Positions 27,701 to 36,440 of a stretch of DNA of 64,000 nucleotides are shown here, one piece after another; within the stretch, counting starts at the first letter, position 1, and every line of letters starts with the position of its first letter. This DNA comes from Gyrodactylus bullatarudis (taxonomy: Eukaryota; Platyhelminthes; Monogenea; Gyrodactylidea; Gyrodactylidae): assembly GCA_012064415.1 (NCBI GenBank), contig SSNU01000159.1:53982-117981 (forward strand), given 5' to 3'. The notes beneath the pieces were generated by a model. That model worked only from the letters and a program-made list of their open reading frames with translations. It was not told the origin of the DNA and searched no databases. Made by a program: the position numbers and the translations under genes.

Positions 27701-28579
27701 AAAGCACCGATTACATAAAACTGATATTTAGAATTTTTCTTTGATCCCTTTTATCTTTATAACTAAAGACTAGTGTTTGAGTTGATGCTTAACCAATTAG
27801 CAAAGGTATTTCATCACAAAGATCACATGTTTTGTTTGTTTAGTTACACTCATAGGTCAACTAAATTACTGTATCAGCCAAATAGGAAAGGAGAATTAAT
27901 TCTCAAATCATCAAAAATACCGTTCATCTTATTACAGTATTATTTATTTAATAATTATTATGCAACCTTGAAAATGATGGGAAAAATTACATATATTAAA
28001 TGATCTATTTCAGGAAGTTGAAATGCGCATTTAAAAGTTTATTTTGCTAGGGGGAGGGGGCTAGTAATGATTTTTTAAAAGCTCGAATTTGTCATTCTTC
28101 ATGACTAAAAATAACTAGAAGAATTACCATTGATTTTTCTACGAAGAATTCAGATCAGAAGTTAGACAAGAAAATAAAATTCGTTAAATATGGAAATATG
28201 AAAATTTTGACGTTAACTCAAAGTTTGAAAAAATGTTCTTAATAATAATTTTTATTCATAAATGTATGATCTCAGAAAGTCTTCTTATATAATCAATCAA
28301 GATTTCAAATTGACCATGTTTTATTTAGAGACTGATGTTACAATCTGTAGAAAGTGTAAGCTTCCAATTAGGATACCTGCCTTTGATGTTGATCTGTATA
28401 AAGATGATGAAACAGAGAGAATGCAAGAAATTTACAACAAATACCTAATCAAGTCTTCCGACAAATACGATTACATTCTGAAGATTTTATCGGATCGCGA
28501 TGATGAAGAAATTGACAAGTTTATACATAAGTTTATCCCGAAAAAATTCAAAGAAAAATTATTACACTCTAATGCTTAA
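12788..28579 (+). CDS. DC-STAMP-domain protein, DCST1/sneaky/SPE-42-like, with C4C4 RING
   Basis: Four exons, 12788-14044, 15147-15584, 21047-21407 and 28329-28579, with GT-AG introns of 1.1, 5.5 and 6.9 kb; the product is 768 residues. N-terminal hydrophobic segments at about 85-101, 108-126 and 132-157, and further ones around 370-395, 450-470 and 550-565, give the multi-pass layout of the family. Exons 2-3 carry the DC-STAMP-like region (ESKHLKES, FKYEP, YILRIRHRLLTQ). The C-terminus has eight cysteines in four CxxC pairs (650/653, 672/675, 680/683, 692/695), a C4C4 RING as in DCST1, split between exons 3 and 4. DCST1/2, fly sneaky and worm SPE-42/SPE-49 act in sperm at fertilisation (family knowledge); a similar role here is inference. 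I cannot firmly separate DCST1 from DCST2. The acidic tail (DRDDEEIDKF) is of unknown role. Confidence 0.92.
14045..15146. other. DCST intron 1
   Basis: GT-AG intron. It contains a right-half relic of a subfamily C foldback element (listed separately) and otherwise AT-rich sequence. Confidence 0.6.
14560..14707. repeat. Right-half relic of foldback subfamily C
   Basis: Shares 'gtccggagaaaaatattgag', then 'gtaaattttcatctt' and 'gtcaattagg', with the right ends of the elements at 47957-48648 and 54715-55345. The left arm is absent. Confidence 0.6.
15805..16093. repeat. Right half of a foldback element, subfamily A
   Basis: Begins in the centre sequence ('cctaaaaataaacttgatca') and ends 'cttcatattaactagctt' followed by TA. 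It matches the right arm of 55401-56135. The left half has been lost. Confidence 0.7.
17390..17545 (+). mobile_element. Penelope-like element 3' tail fragment
   Basis: The segment 'cactcacctctgaggaggtg' with following sequence matches the 3' UTR of the PLE at 33290-33350, and both lead into a hammerhead core. No coding part remains. Confidence 0.6.
17486..17540 (+). ncRNA. Hammerhead ribozyme (slightly degenerate), PLE-associated
   Basis: AAAAG, CTGATGA (17500-17506), GTATGCCA, GAAA (17515-17518), then a short AT stem with the AGCGCT loop, TATT and CTTT. Stem I pairs AAAG with CTTT as in the 33.4-kb copy. The C closing stem II is lost relative to that copy, which should weaken activity. Confidence 0.6.
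18271..18559. other. Assembly gap (289 Ns)
   Basis: Unresolved bases in DCST intron 2. The flank on the right (18574 onwards) is a repeat also found at 53748, which may explain the failed assembly. Confidence 0.99.
18574..18688 (+). repeat. Dispersed repeat with CTGAAGAA-hairpin-GAAAC motif (copy 1)
   Basis: Close copy of 53748-53856, starting 'gataggtatgagatcatgaa' and ending 'ggatgaccat'. At 18636-18675 it has CACTGAAGAA, a hairpin (GGCG, bulged T, GTGA, loop, TCAC, CGTC) and GAAACGT. Possibly a structured RNA of a retroelement. Confidence 0.65.
18730..19391. repeat. Foldback element, subfamily C, near-complete
   Basis: Long palindrome. The left arm ('actcaatatttttcttgg', 'gaagcagttaaatgcagata') is mirrored by the right arm ('tatctgcatttaactgcttc', 'ctcatcttcatgtcaactag'). 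The axis is near 19060 ('tttgaatttattgattatca'). The right end is AGCAT then TA. The left terminus is diverged. No coding capacity. Confidence 0.8.
20013..20566. mobile_element. Non-autonomous hAT-like element (554 bp)
   Basis: Bounded by the 8-bp direct repeat CTAATGAC (20005-20012 and 20567-20574). Imperfect terminal inverted repeats: TAGGGTGTTCACAAAATAGC on the left, and on the right the complement of TAGGGCAGTCAAAATGC. The 8-bp duplication and TAGGG-type ends are typical of hAT elements. The interior is AT-rich with repeated 'aaaaatagca' motifs and no transposase. Confidence 0.75.
21509..21774 (+). repeat. tRNA-like SINE inside 15-bp inverted repeats
   Basis: The ends TCTTAGGTAATATAT (21509-21523) and its exact complement (21760-21774) enclose a tRNA-like stretch at about 21655-21722. 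That stretch has TAGTGGATTGAGC (A-box like), GCATT-GGACTAC-AATGC (a 5-bp stem with 7-nt loop resembling an anticodon arm) and TGTTCAAGTCT (B-box like). It lies in DCST intron 3, just after exon 3. It looks like a tRNA-derived SINE; the inverted-repeat ends are unusual for that class. Confidence 0.5.
21780..22213. repeat. Diverged foldback element related to subfamilies A/B
   Basis: Contains the recurring core 'caaactttgaactagaaatt' with 'gttggcgcta' and ends 'cttcactttaactagct'. Strongly diverged, in DCST intron 3. Confidence 0.45.
22991..23278 (+). CDS. Hypothetical small protein ORF within DCST intron 3
   Basis: A 95-codon ORF (or 85 from the second ATG at 23024) on the same strand as DCST. 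It is Lys-rich with a plausible helical C-terminal half (SLIEKLKKPYEKF, VQRIKAKFKELQIIED) and lacks the low-complexity look of chance ORFs here. There is no signal peptide, no membrane segment and no family I recognise. It could be a nested gene, a retrocopy or chance; composition is the only support. Confidence 0.3.
   Translation: MFQLTCLFKKTMSISEINTDLIKLKNYDGIKFATKGDVYNDYIFHNGLSNSPKVKEAALNSLIEKLKKPYEKFSIPVITVQRIKAKFKELQIIED
23830..24250. repeat. Diverged foldback-type repeat
   Basis: Carries the shared centre 'actttgagctgaaaattttt' and 'attgatttgaaagtgagagg' of the TA foldback elements. Both ends are poorly preserved. Confidence 0.4.
24250..25720. other. Intronic AT-rich stretch, nothing recognised
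   Basis: Part of DCST intron 3. No exon, coding relic or clear repeat boundary seen. Confidence 0.4.
25723..26992. repeat. Foldback element, subfamily A, split by a LINE fragment
   Basis: The left end AAGCTAGTTAAGATATG follows TA at 25721-25722; the right end 'cagatcaattagctt' is followed by TA. The arms are mutual complements, for example 'gatcaagattttttggaatc' on the left and 'gattccaaaaaatcttgatc' on the right. The left arm is interrupted at about 25862-26395 by non-LTR retrotransposon coding sequence. Without the insert, the element is about the size of the 735-bp copy at 55401. Confidence 0.8.
25862..26395 (+). mobile_element. Non-LTR retrotransposon ORF2 C-terminal fragment
   Basis: Open for about 175 codons to the stop at 26391. 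The stretch RIQLFKALILPYLDYGSGI, followed by SKKLERIQFIYLRSCFG, is the conserved post-RT region seen in many LINE ORF2 proteins (compare ARPITEYCSSIWNPS of the 42-kb LINE). The catalytic part is absent. It sits inside the left arm of a foldback element. Confidence 0.75.
27000..27540. repeat. Diverged foldback-type repeat
   Basis: Right-end features of the TA foldback group: 'attttcagctccaagttcaa', then 'cttggcgcaaaattgg', then 'actttcatatcaattggctt'. The left half is unclear. In DCST intron 3. Confidence 0.45.
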
Positions 28580-29308
28580 CAGATTTAAACGTTGATTCAT
28601 TGTGTGAAATGTTTTCCTAGATTTTGATTGTACAAAATAATTTCTAGCCAATAGAAATCGAGATGAAATATAATTCCTCAATCTTACACTTTTCACCTAA
28701 TCTAAATCTTACTTTTCTAATAGTATCAATAATTCTATGTGAAATGAGGAGGGAGCAAATGATTTCAAAATAATTCTCAAGAATTAAAATTATGCAAATT
28801 CTGGATAATATTCATACGTTTAATCTTGCAAGATCAAGCTGACTACATGTGAGTTTTTTCCTCTTGTGTGATTTTGTTATTTTTCTGTGAAAGTCTTATT
28901 TCTTGTTAGTTAAAACATTTTTCCATTATCCTTCTTACACCGTTTCCAAAGTATATTATTATGAGAATATTAAAATCAATGGTAAAAGTAAAATTTATTG
29001 AAATTTTATAAAGCTAGTTGACATGAAGGTGAGAGAATTCACTATTTGTACAAAAACCCTATTTTTTCTCCCTATATTCACGAACAAAAATAATTTAATT
29101 AATATGTGCCTTATAAAGCTGTAGTTAATGTGGAGATAGGATTTGAGTTCCTTATAAAATTCTCAATTTTTTTTATCAAGAATTTGAATTAGGTCAAGAT
29201 TTTTTGGAATCTAGATCATGAGATTCCCACTTTCACGATATGAAAAAGAAAATTTGAAAAAAATATTTTAACTCTTAAAGTCCTACAGTAATAGTTCTAA
29301 AATTTTAA

Positions 29309-29398
29309 CATCATTTTAACAACTCATTATTATTCATTCAAGCCTCAGAAAATACTTCGTTTACCATCCATTCGATAGGAAATTTATTAATCTCCTGG
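29309..29398 (+). repeat. LINE-related fragment shared with 59851-59940
   Basis: A 90-bp segment starting 'catcattttaacaactcatt' that differs from 59851-59940 at only a few bases. The other copy is downstream of a LINE ORF2 fragment, so this is probably the same LINE family. Confidence 0.65.
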
Positions 29399-29509
29399 TA
29401 TTTCTTTCAAAAAATTAATATTTTTTAAAACGTTTTTTTGAAAACCTACTTCCCAGGGTCATAGATAAAAAGTAAGATAACTTTTATCGAGTAACCATAC
29501 CTCTAGAAT

Positions 29510-29655
29510 TCAAATATGCAATCACCTAAACTCTATCCGCTAAAGCTACAAAGATAATCTACAAAATGATCCAATATTTGATCGATAACTTCTGAACCAT
29601 AAATAACTGCGTTCAAATGTTGAATGCGTCATGAAAAAAAATTCTCTGGTGCTTT
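29510..29655. repeat. Repeat similar to 51310-51510
   Basis: Shares 'caaatatgcaatc', 'aactctatc', 'aacttctgaac' and 'gtcatgaaaaaaaattctct' with 51310-51510, at moderate divergence with indels. The family is not identified. Confidence 0.45.
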
Positions 29656-30229
29656 AGGGGTTAAGGAAATTATGGCATATTTCAAATCTCGAAGTAGCGC
29701 CAAATAGGGTGAAAATCGAATTTTTTGATCATATTCCCTACTTGAAAATCGATGAAACTCCGATCAAGATCCCTGAAAAATGGCGAATTTACTTAAATGT
29801 TTTATGGTGATAATCTTGTCTTATGGTGCTGCTGTAAATCAACTCTTGACAAATCTCCCAGTTTGAAATCAGGAATAATTTTCAACTCAAAGTTCAAAAA
29901 ATGGTTATTTGGCGCTACTTCGATTCTAAATATGCTATGATATTGATTTTTTCTTGGTCTAGATGCCTAAAAGTCTTGTTAGAATTCGATTTCTTGATTC
30001 CCATCTTCATGTATTGCCAATTTATGTTCAAAGATAGTTCTCATAGTTAAACTCCTTAAAAAACTTTTGGCGGGTGGTGATTGATACTTGGATTTGGAAT
30101 ATTAGTTTAACGCATGATTGATCAAAGAATTCTCTCGTTGATTGATTCACAAAATCTTCGTTGATTTTGCCAGAAAATATCAGTAACTTGAACTTCTAAA
30201 TTTAACCTTCCTTCATGATTAATAATCAT

Positions 30230-30835
30230 CAGGGCAACACAAAGCATATTTTTTATGCTTCAATATGCTGTTTAATTTCACCTTTTAGATGATTTTCTAT
30301 ATTTATATTTTAAAAATAATCTCAAATTCAAAAGTTTTAAATGCATATTTTACATATTATATACTTTTATGTAAAAAGCATAAAAAACGGAATATTTTTG
30401 AAAATAAAGGAATATTTACCCCAATCGTTTATTAACAATTTTTATCTCACTCATCTGTAAATAAGCCTCGTCATCTTAGACGAAAATGAATGTCTATATT
30501 TTTTTTGTGAATTCGGCCCTTTTTTTGAATTTAATTATCAATTGATTACATTCCTCGAAAAAGAAAATTTGACCATCCCAGTCTAATTTTTTTACCAATC
30601 ATAACGAATGAACAACAAACTCTTCTCATTTGTCAAATCAGTTATGAAAAGGAAAAGAAACTTCAATGACGAGAATATCAATTTTTCTTGTGTATTTTCG
30701 TACAATAATAATTTACGTATTTAATCGAGTGCTTTTTATTTTTAAAGGAATATTTAAAAGAATATTTTACGAATTTTAAGGAATATTTATAGGGAATATT
30801 TTAGAGATTTAATGACATATTATGTGTTGCCCTGA
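30230..30835. mobile_element. Non-autonomous hAT-like element (606 bp)
   Basis: The target duplication ATAATCAT lies at 30222-30229 and 30836-30843. Terminal inverted repeats CAGGGCAACACA and TGTGTTGCCCTG. The 8-bp duplication and CAGGG-type ends indicate the hAT superfamily. The interior is AT-rich without ORFs. Confidence 0.85.
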
Positions 30836-30843
30836 TAATCATT

Positions 30844-32200
30844 AATTATTAAAAATTTAAGTTAGATCGATTTCCCTGAACTTTTATGGTCAAATTTGAA
30901 TTTTTAATTTAATTTTGAACCCAAACGTTTTGAACTCAAATGATAAGAGAGTAAAAAATATTTTAATCTTGTTTCAGCTTTGAATTGTTGTTAGTAAGAA
31001 CACTCTACTCATAACTAGCTGCTTTTGTCACTTCATTTTTTTTAATTCTATGAACTAATAGGCTCATTTTATTTGTTACTTTTGAAAATTATCTGGAAAT
31101 TTATTGAGATTTTTGTAAAGATCATGAATACTTATTTTCAATGAGAATCAAGTCAAATTTTTTCATTAATTCTGAGGTAAACCCTTTTTTATTCGTTTCT
31201 GGTGGTGAGTTGGAACTCATTTTTAGGATTTGAAGAAATGACGAATAATCGGCGCTAAAGCTTTTTATTCATATTCACAAGGTTTTTGGTAATCTTACTG
31301 TAATTTTAAAATCTTTTGGAAATCTGGATTAATTAATATCAAAAAATTGAAAAAGTGGATGTTTTTCATAACAGTGAAATTAATAGAAATGCTCCAGCTC
31401 TACGATCAAGGTCTTTGTTACTATCTTAAACTCAATTTACCCAAGAATGACGGTTTATCATAGTAAAACTACTAACTTTTGGTATATAAAAAAATCAATG
31501 ATATTTTGTTGGCCTAAAAGTCATCGAGATAACACTAAAGCTTGTTAAAATTTTCATTTTATGATCCTAGTATAGACATAACTGTCATGTTTGTTTGGTG
31601 AATTGAATATCTTTGAGTTAGGAAGGAACAGGATCATCGATTATTGGAAATTTTACAATATTTTTTATTTATTATTCTGCTTAGAGATGAAACCCATAAA
31701 TTTCCTGTATAAAAGTGGAATGAATATTTCTTTCTAGAAAATATTCTGGCATTATTAGTTTCAAAATCAATCTGACCGATTTAATTTAAGAGGTTGTTCA
31801 TTCTTGATGATAAGTTTGAGGAACAAAATTATTATTTTGAAATATTTTGTTGAAATTTCCCAAGATTCTCTCTCTGAACTCAGATTTATCATGAAATTTT
31901 CTACCGATTTTTGAACTCATCTCAAATTATAATAATCAATAAATGAATCATTATCGATTCCTGAATAAAATTCTCTTCCCTACAATACCAATCTATTTTC
32001 CTCAAGATAATCTTTCACCGTATCCGGTTGTAGCTAGTGGTATTTGAAAAATTTGGTGGGAAATAGTGCCAAGCATCTTCGAAAATTTTGTCAGTAGAAA
32101 TATTCATTTCTTGGAGGATTTAGAAGAAGGGTGAATATTGAGTAATAAAGCTTTTTTATTTGACCGGTTCTCATTAGACTCACGGGTTCGATATTCATAT
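30844..32200. other. AT-rich stretch, nothing recognised
   Basis: No coding or clearly bounded repeat structure found. Confidence 0.4.
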
Positions 32201-32437
32201 GTTACAGTCAAAATAGGAAATCAGTGAGTGGACAGAAATCACTAGTGGAAGTGGGAAATCAGTGAAAGTTTGATGAAAATGGGAAATGAATTAAATTTTT
32301 CCCATTTTCACTGGTTGTTTCCCTGAAATGATATATCAAGTGTATCATCTATTCCAGATAGATGCGTGAATAGTTTATTCATGCCATACACTGTGTATTA
32401 GACTTTGACGAAATTTTCCAAAATTACTTAAATCGCC

Positions 32438-32841
32438 CATCGATATGAAAAAAACTAATCTTCAAGTATTTAAATATAATTCCATCAAATTTCGCTTCAA
32501 TATACCTTTCCATGCTTCTGGATTAAGATAAACAAAATTGTGAAAATTTTCAAATTTAGAACGTTTTTTATTGTTCTATATTTAAAATTTTAACTTGAAT
32601 TCACATTATTTCTTTACATAAAGTTGTAAAAATGACTTGTAAAAATTTTTTTCAATAGCTCAAAACGAAATTTCTCTTATTTTTCATGAATATTACAATT
32701 TTGATAGGTCAAAAAATGCTTTAAATTAAAAATTTTTCACAATTTTGTTTATCTTGATCCAGAAGCATGGAAAGGTATTTTGAAGTGAAATTTGGTGGGA
32801 TTATATTTAAATAAATTTATATTAGTTTTTTCATATCGATG
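32438..32841. repeat. Inverted-repeat element, family E (404 bp)
   Basis: Ends CATCGATATGAAAAAA and complement. Arms 32438-32560 and 32715-32841, for example 'ccatgcttctggattaagat' against 'atcttgatccagaagcatgg'. Similar internal sequence occurs at 45400-45640. No ORF. Confidence 0.7.
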
Positions 32842-32855
32842 TTTCCTCAAGTGGA

Positions 32856-33520
32856 ATGTTTCCGAATAAGGACCCTTTAAACTTTGAAATTCTTTACAAG
32901 CAACCAGGGAAAAACTTAACAGCTCTCAAGACAGCAGAAGCTCCATTCATTGAAAAAGAAAAGCCAAACCTCTGTGTACAAAAATCAGCCGTCAAACCAT
33001 TAACCCTCCCCATAGCAACAATAAAAAGATATCACAATCAATTCCCAACCCCAAACCAGAAACACACCGAGAAAAAGAAATCTGGCCGAAGGTAATCAGG
33101 ATCAAAAGAAGATAACGAAATATTTCACCCAAAACTAACTCCACGAATATGTAGGACCCCAGGAATCTATTCAAATACACAAGTATACTGTGAGATCCCA
33201 ATACAAAACCCACGCACGGTGTCACTCATCCCTTATCACATGTACACAAAGATGAACACATAATATCAGAAACGAGTAATACAGAGTAATGTCCACTGCC
33301 GCACACACACACTCACCTCAGAGGAGGTGAACAAGAATAAGGGCCAATCAGATTCATTCTTTCTTAATTGAAAAATTCTTTGTATATAAATCTGACATGT
33401 AAAAGCTGATGAGTATGCCACGAAATAAAGCGCTATTCTTTAATAAACTTGGCATCGCATTTCTTCATGAATCTCACTATTGCTCAGATTAAATCAGAGG
33501 TCACCCAACACCTCTCCGCT
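32856..33520 (+). mobile_element. Penelope-like element: endonuclease C-terminus, 3' UTR and ribozyme
   Basis: The ORF 32856-33095 reads NFEILYKQPGKNL then EAPFIEKEKPNLCVQKS, the C-terminal signature of PLE GIY-YIG endonucleases (compare ALFIDKQKPVLCIQKKF at 46.5 kb). The 3' UTR follows to about 33390, then a hammerhead. About 70 bp beyond the ribozyme match sequence after 47040, so the element continues past the cleavage site as expected for tandem or pLTR organisation. The 5' part is missing. Confidence 0.8.
33393..33455 (+). ncRNA. Hammerhead ribozyme, PLE-associated
   Basis: CTGATGA (33406-33412), stem II GT/AC with loop ATGCC, GAAA (33422-33425), stem III ATA/TAT around AAGCGC, then U at 33437 as the predicted cleavage nucleotide. 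Stem I pairs AAAG (33402-33405) with CTTT (33438-33441). GACAT upstream nearly complements the ATGCC loop. All core positions are conserved, so activity is plausible although the stems are short. Confidence 0.75.
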
Positions 33521-34198
33521 AATAACAGTTATATTGATTTCATATTATTTACTAAGGTAAATTTTAGTGGTTTCTTTCCACTCACTGATTTCCCATTTTC
33601 ACTCTAACACATACACATTTGAAAACTCCTGATCCCTAAAGAATTCTAACTGTAGAGTTTGACAGAGCTCATTATCTTTTTTTGAGAAAAAAGATCTAAT
33701 TCCGACTGTTCGCTATATTTTTTTCTTTTTAACCTTTGTTTTTTAACCGATTAAACTGAAAAAAACCTTCGATGACCTTAAAATCTTATCAAGGACCAAA
33801 GTACGAAGGATATGCTTTTAAAGATAACTACATATTGATTACCTAGATTTACTAATGTAATGAACTAAAAACAATGAATTTTATTTAATTGTATAAATTA
33901 GTCCAGGAAAAAATGTCCATGAAGAAACTCTTGTCGATACACTAAAAGGAATTCATTTAAATAATCAAGATAACTAAGATGAACTAATGCTCATTTATGT
34001 ATTTACTAAGATTTTGAAAAAAATGCAAATGCCTCATCAGTTTGAGTGGGAGTACTAATGAATTCATTGATTCTGGAAATGTTTCTTCCAACTGAGGATG
34101 AATTAGGTGAGGCGAATCTGTTATTCTTCAAGATCCAATCAATGCGTGGAACAAAGGAAATTTTCCTTAATTTCTATCTCTAATAATAAAGGAAACTA

Positions 34199-34798
34199 AA
34201 GCTAATTGATATGAAATTTCGTTTTTTTTCATTGAAAAAATATGGTCATTTTACAGATTTCGATCTGGCGCCAAAATCCCAATTTTTTCAAACTTTGAAC
34301 TGAAAATTTTTATTTATATCAAAGTGAGAGAGGGATCAGAAGTTGATTTTCAGGGTCACAATAAGACAAGAAAGCCAAATATGTTATCGTTTGGGACCTG
34401 AATTTCGATTTTTTAATCATTTTCACTACTTAAAAATCAATGAAATTTCGATAATTCAAAATCCTTCAGAATTGGTGGAATTGTCGGAAATTTATTGGCA
34501 ATTTATTCGGCTTTCTTGTCTAATTCTGATCCTGAATAATTTTTTGACCAAACTCCCATTTTTTAATAAATAAAAATTTTCAGTTTAAAGTTTGAAAAAT
34601 AGGATTTTGACTACAGATTGAAATTTGAAAAATGACCATATTTTTCATGAAAATATTTTTTTTCTAGATTTTTTTTCAGACTGTAAAAGTAAGCAACATG
34701 ATAAGGATTCAAAAAGATCTTTATCACATTTGCTTTATTTGATGAAAATCGAGGTTTTTGAAAAAATCATAGATCCCCAGCTTCATATCAACCAACTT
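34199..34798. repeat. Foldback element, subfamily B (600 bp)
   Basis: Left AAGCTAATTGATATGAAA after TA; right 'cttcatatcaaccaactt'. Paired centre segments such as 'tttgaactgaaaatttttat' and 'aaaattttcagtttaaagtt'. The left arm is internally deleted compared with 58511-59201. Confidence 0.75.
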
Positions 34799-35044
34799 AA
34801 ATAAATGCATAGCCACTTGCCAAGAAATACCTTAATTTAATTGATCTATTTAAAATTAGAAAAATGATTTATGCATAAAAACCTTGTTTAGAGTTCTATT
34901 AGTTAACTCTTCATGTCCCACAAGGAGTAATCATCGTTTTTTTCAAGCAATAATTCTATTTCTATTATAATTATAATAGATTAACAGCAATATCATCTTT
35001 TACTTTCTACCATTTTTCAAAATGAAAGGCCAATCACAAATTTG

Positions 35045-35100
35045 TTGAGAGATAAGCGCTATATTTCAGCCATACTCATCAGTCTTTACATGCCAGAATT
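35045..35100 (-). ncRNA. Hammerhead ribozyme, PLE-associated
   Basis: On the minus strand: GGCAT, AAAGA, CTGATGA (35082-35076), GTATGGCT, GAAA (35067-35064), ATA/TAT stem around an AGCGCT loop, C as the cleavage nucleotide, then TCT pairing with AGA. Stem II is reduced to a G-U closure. Probable relic. Confidence 0.55.
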
Positions 35101-35899
35101 CATTCTGGACTATTTCTAGATACAGACTTGTATTTACTCGAATCTAAATCAATTCAAAATATCATTCTTGAAGGAGAATTACTCACTACTTAAAAGTAGA
35201 CGGCTTAGTTTTTGATAGAAAAAGTTAAACTCTATTGAATCGACTTCATCACTGGCTATTGGAAAAGTTTTTACAAAAAATGGCCTTTGAATTTCGAGCT
35301 GGGATTCTATAGTATTTTGGCCATCCTATAAATTATGTATTTAGCTTCATTTTTTATTGATAAAGAAAATCAATCTGAGTGAATGTTGATTAAAATGTAA
35401 TAACCAACCAGAGTGTACTTTCTGTATCTAAATACATGCTTTTTCTTGAAATTTTCGAGTCTTGTTCAACTTTCTGGTTTGTAATAAATTTACACTCATC
35501 GATTTTGATAGGGAATAACTGCATGAAAAGACATCTGCTTTTGCATTATTCTTTCCAATCAGGAAGTACAAATTTAGAAGCCAAATTTAACATTCTGGAA
35601 AAAGAATCAGTAGTATCAACATATTTAGTTGTTAGTGAATCTGTATACACTTCACATGTCAAGATTATCAACAAAATTTAATTCTTTTTAAACTGGACAG
35701 CTTTATTCAAGAATTCACATTGGCAAATGCTATTCTAAAGTTTGAATCAGATTTCAAAATTATGATAGTAAACAAGAACGTACGTTGAAAATTAATTTCG
35801 TCTAAATTTAGGAATTTCGCCAGGTTCAAAAAACTTTGACTCACAAAAAATTCATTCAAAACTTCTTTTCTTAATAGAAATAAGAAGATAATGTCAATT

Positions 35900-35958
35900 G
35901 TTTCACAAATAATACCTCTATTTCAGGCTTACTCATCAATGTGATAGATGTCATACAA
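35900..35958 (-). ncRNA. Degenerate hammerhead motif
   Basis: The minus strand reads CACA, TTGATGA (the core C is now T; 35939-35933), GTAAGCCT, GAAA (35924-35921), a short stem, then TGTG pairing with CACA. It aligns to the copy at 53945-54005. The core C-to-T change should inactivate it. Confidence 0.45.
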
Positions 35959-35999
35959 GTAAAAATTAACAAAATTTATATTCCGCTTTTATAAACCTC

Positions 36000-36440
36000 A
36001 TACGGATAGATGAAAAACTAACGTATATGAATGAGTGGGGTCTAGTTTTTGATTTCTTATCTTTATTTCTTGCTGGACTTGAACAAGTGAATTTCCTTGG
36101 AGGCTCCATCAGTTCAAGTAATGTGTCTAAACTTCTTTTTCTGACACATGATGTATTCTTCATTAGTTCTTTGGAGAGCGTTCTAAGAAATTCTCTTCTA
36201 CCTTTTTTAGGATTTTTTATTTGATTTTACCATATCGAACTGAATAGCACAAACGCGTTGTAGCCAGCAATATCTATCATGTTCCAGAAAAGCGTAAGGG
36301 GCCAGCGAAAGGTTTTTCTTCTACACGAATAATTTTCGACTAATTGATTTAATACATCTACTCCACCTTTCGTGAGATTTTAGTATCAAATGACTTCGGG
36401 AGTTTGAGGTGGGTTCGGTCTCAAAGTGGGATGTAAGGTT
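36000..36440 (-). pseudogene. piggyBac transposase remnant
   Basis: Minus-strand translation gives PEVI.Y.NLTKGGVDVLNQL, CRRKTFRWPLTLFWNMIDIA, GYNAFVLF, then after a stop GRREFLRTLSKELM. These are the conserved C-terminal blocks of piggyBac transposases (KGGVD, the CxRKTxRWP block, NAF, and a FLxxLxxEL helix). Stops after PEVI and after SSIW, plus upstream frameshifts, show it is dead. The N-terminal half and the terminal repeats were not found. Confidence 0.75.

Larger units (their letters stand above)
29115..30018. repeat. Foldback element, subfamily A, carrying an insertion
   Basis: Left arm 29115-29275 ('gtcaagattttttggaatct'), then about 390 bp of foreign sequence, then 'aaattatggcatatttcaaa' from about 29669, the centre, and a decayed right arm ending near 30015 ('cccatcttcatgtattgcca'). 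The insertion point matches that in the copy at 25723-26992. Confidence 0.65.
32199..33613. repeat. Composite flanked by inverted repeats (1.4 kb)
   Basis: The left end 'gttacagtcaaaatagg' with 'aaatcagtgagtgga' is repeated in inverted form at about 33568-33613 ('tccactcactgattt' with 'ccattttcactctaac'). Enclosed are a second inverted-repeat element (32438-32841) and a PLE tail with hammerhead (32856-33520). No target duplication could be fixed, so mobility as a unit is uncertain. Confidence 0.5.
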
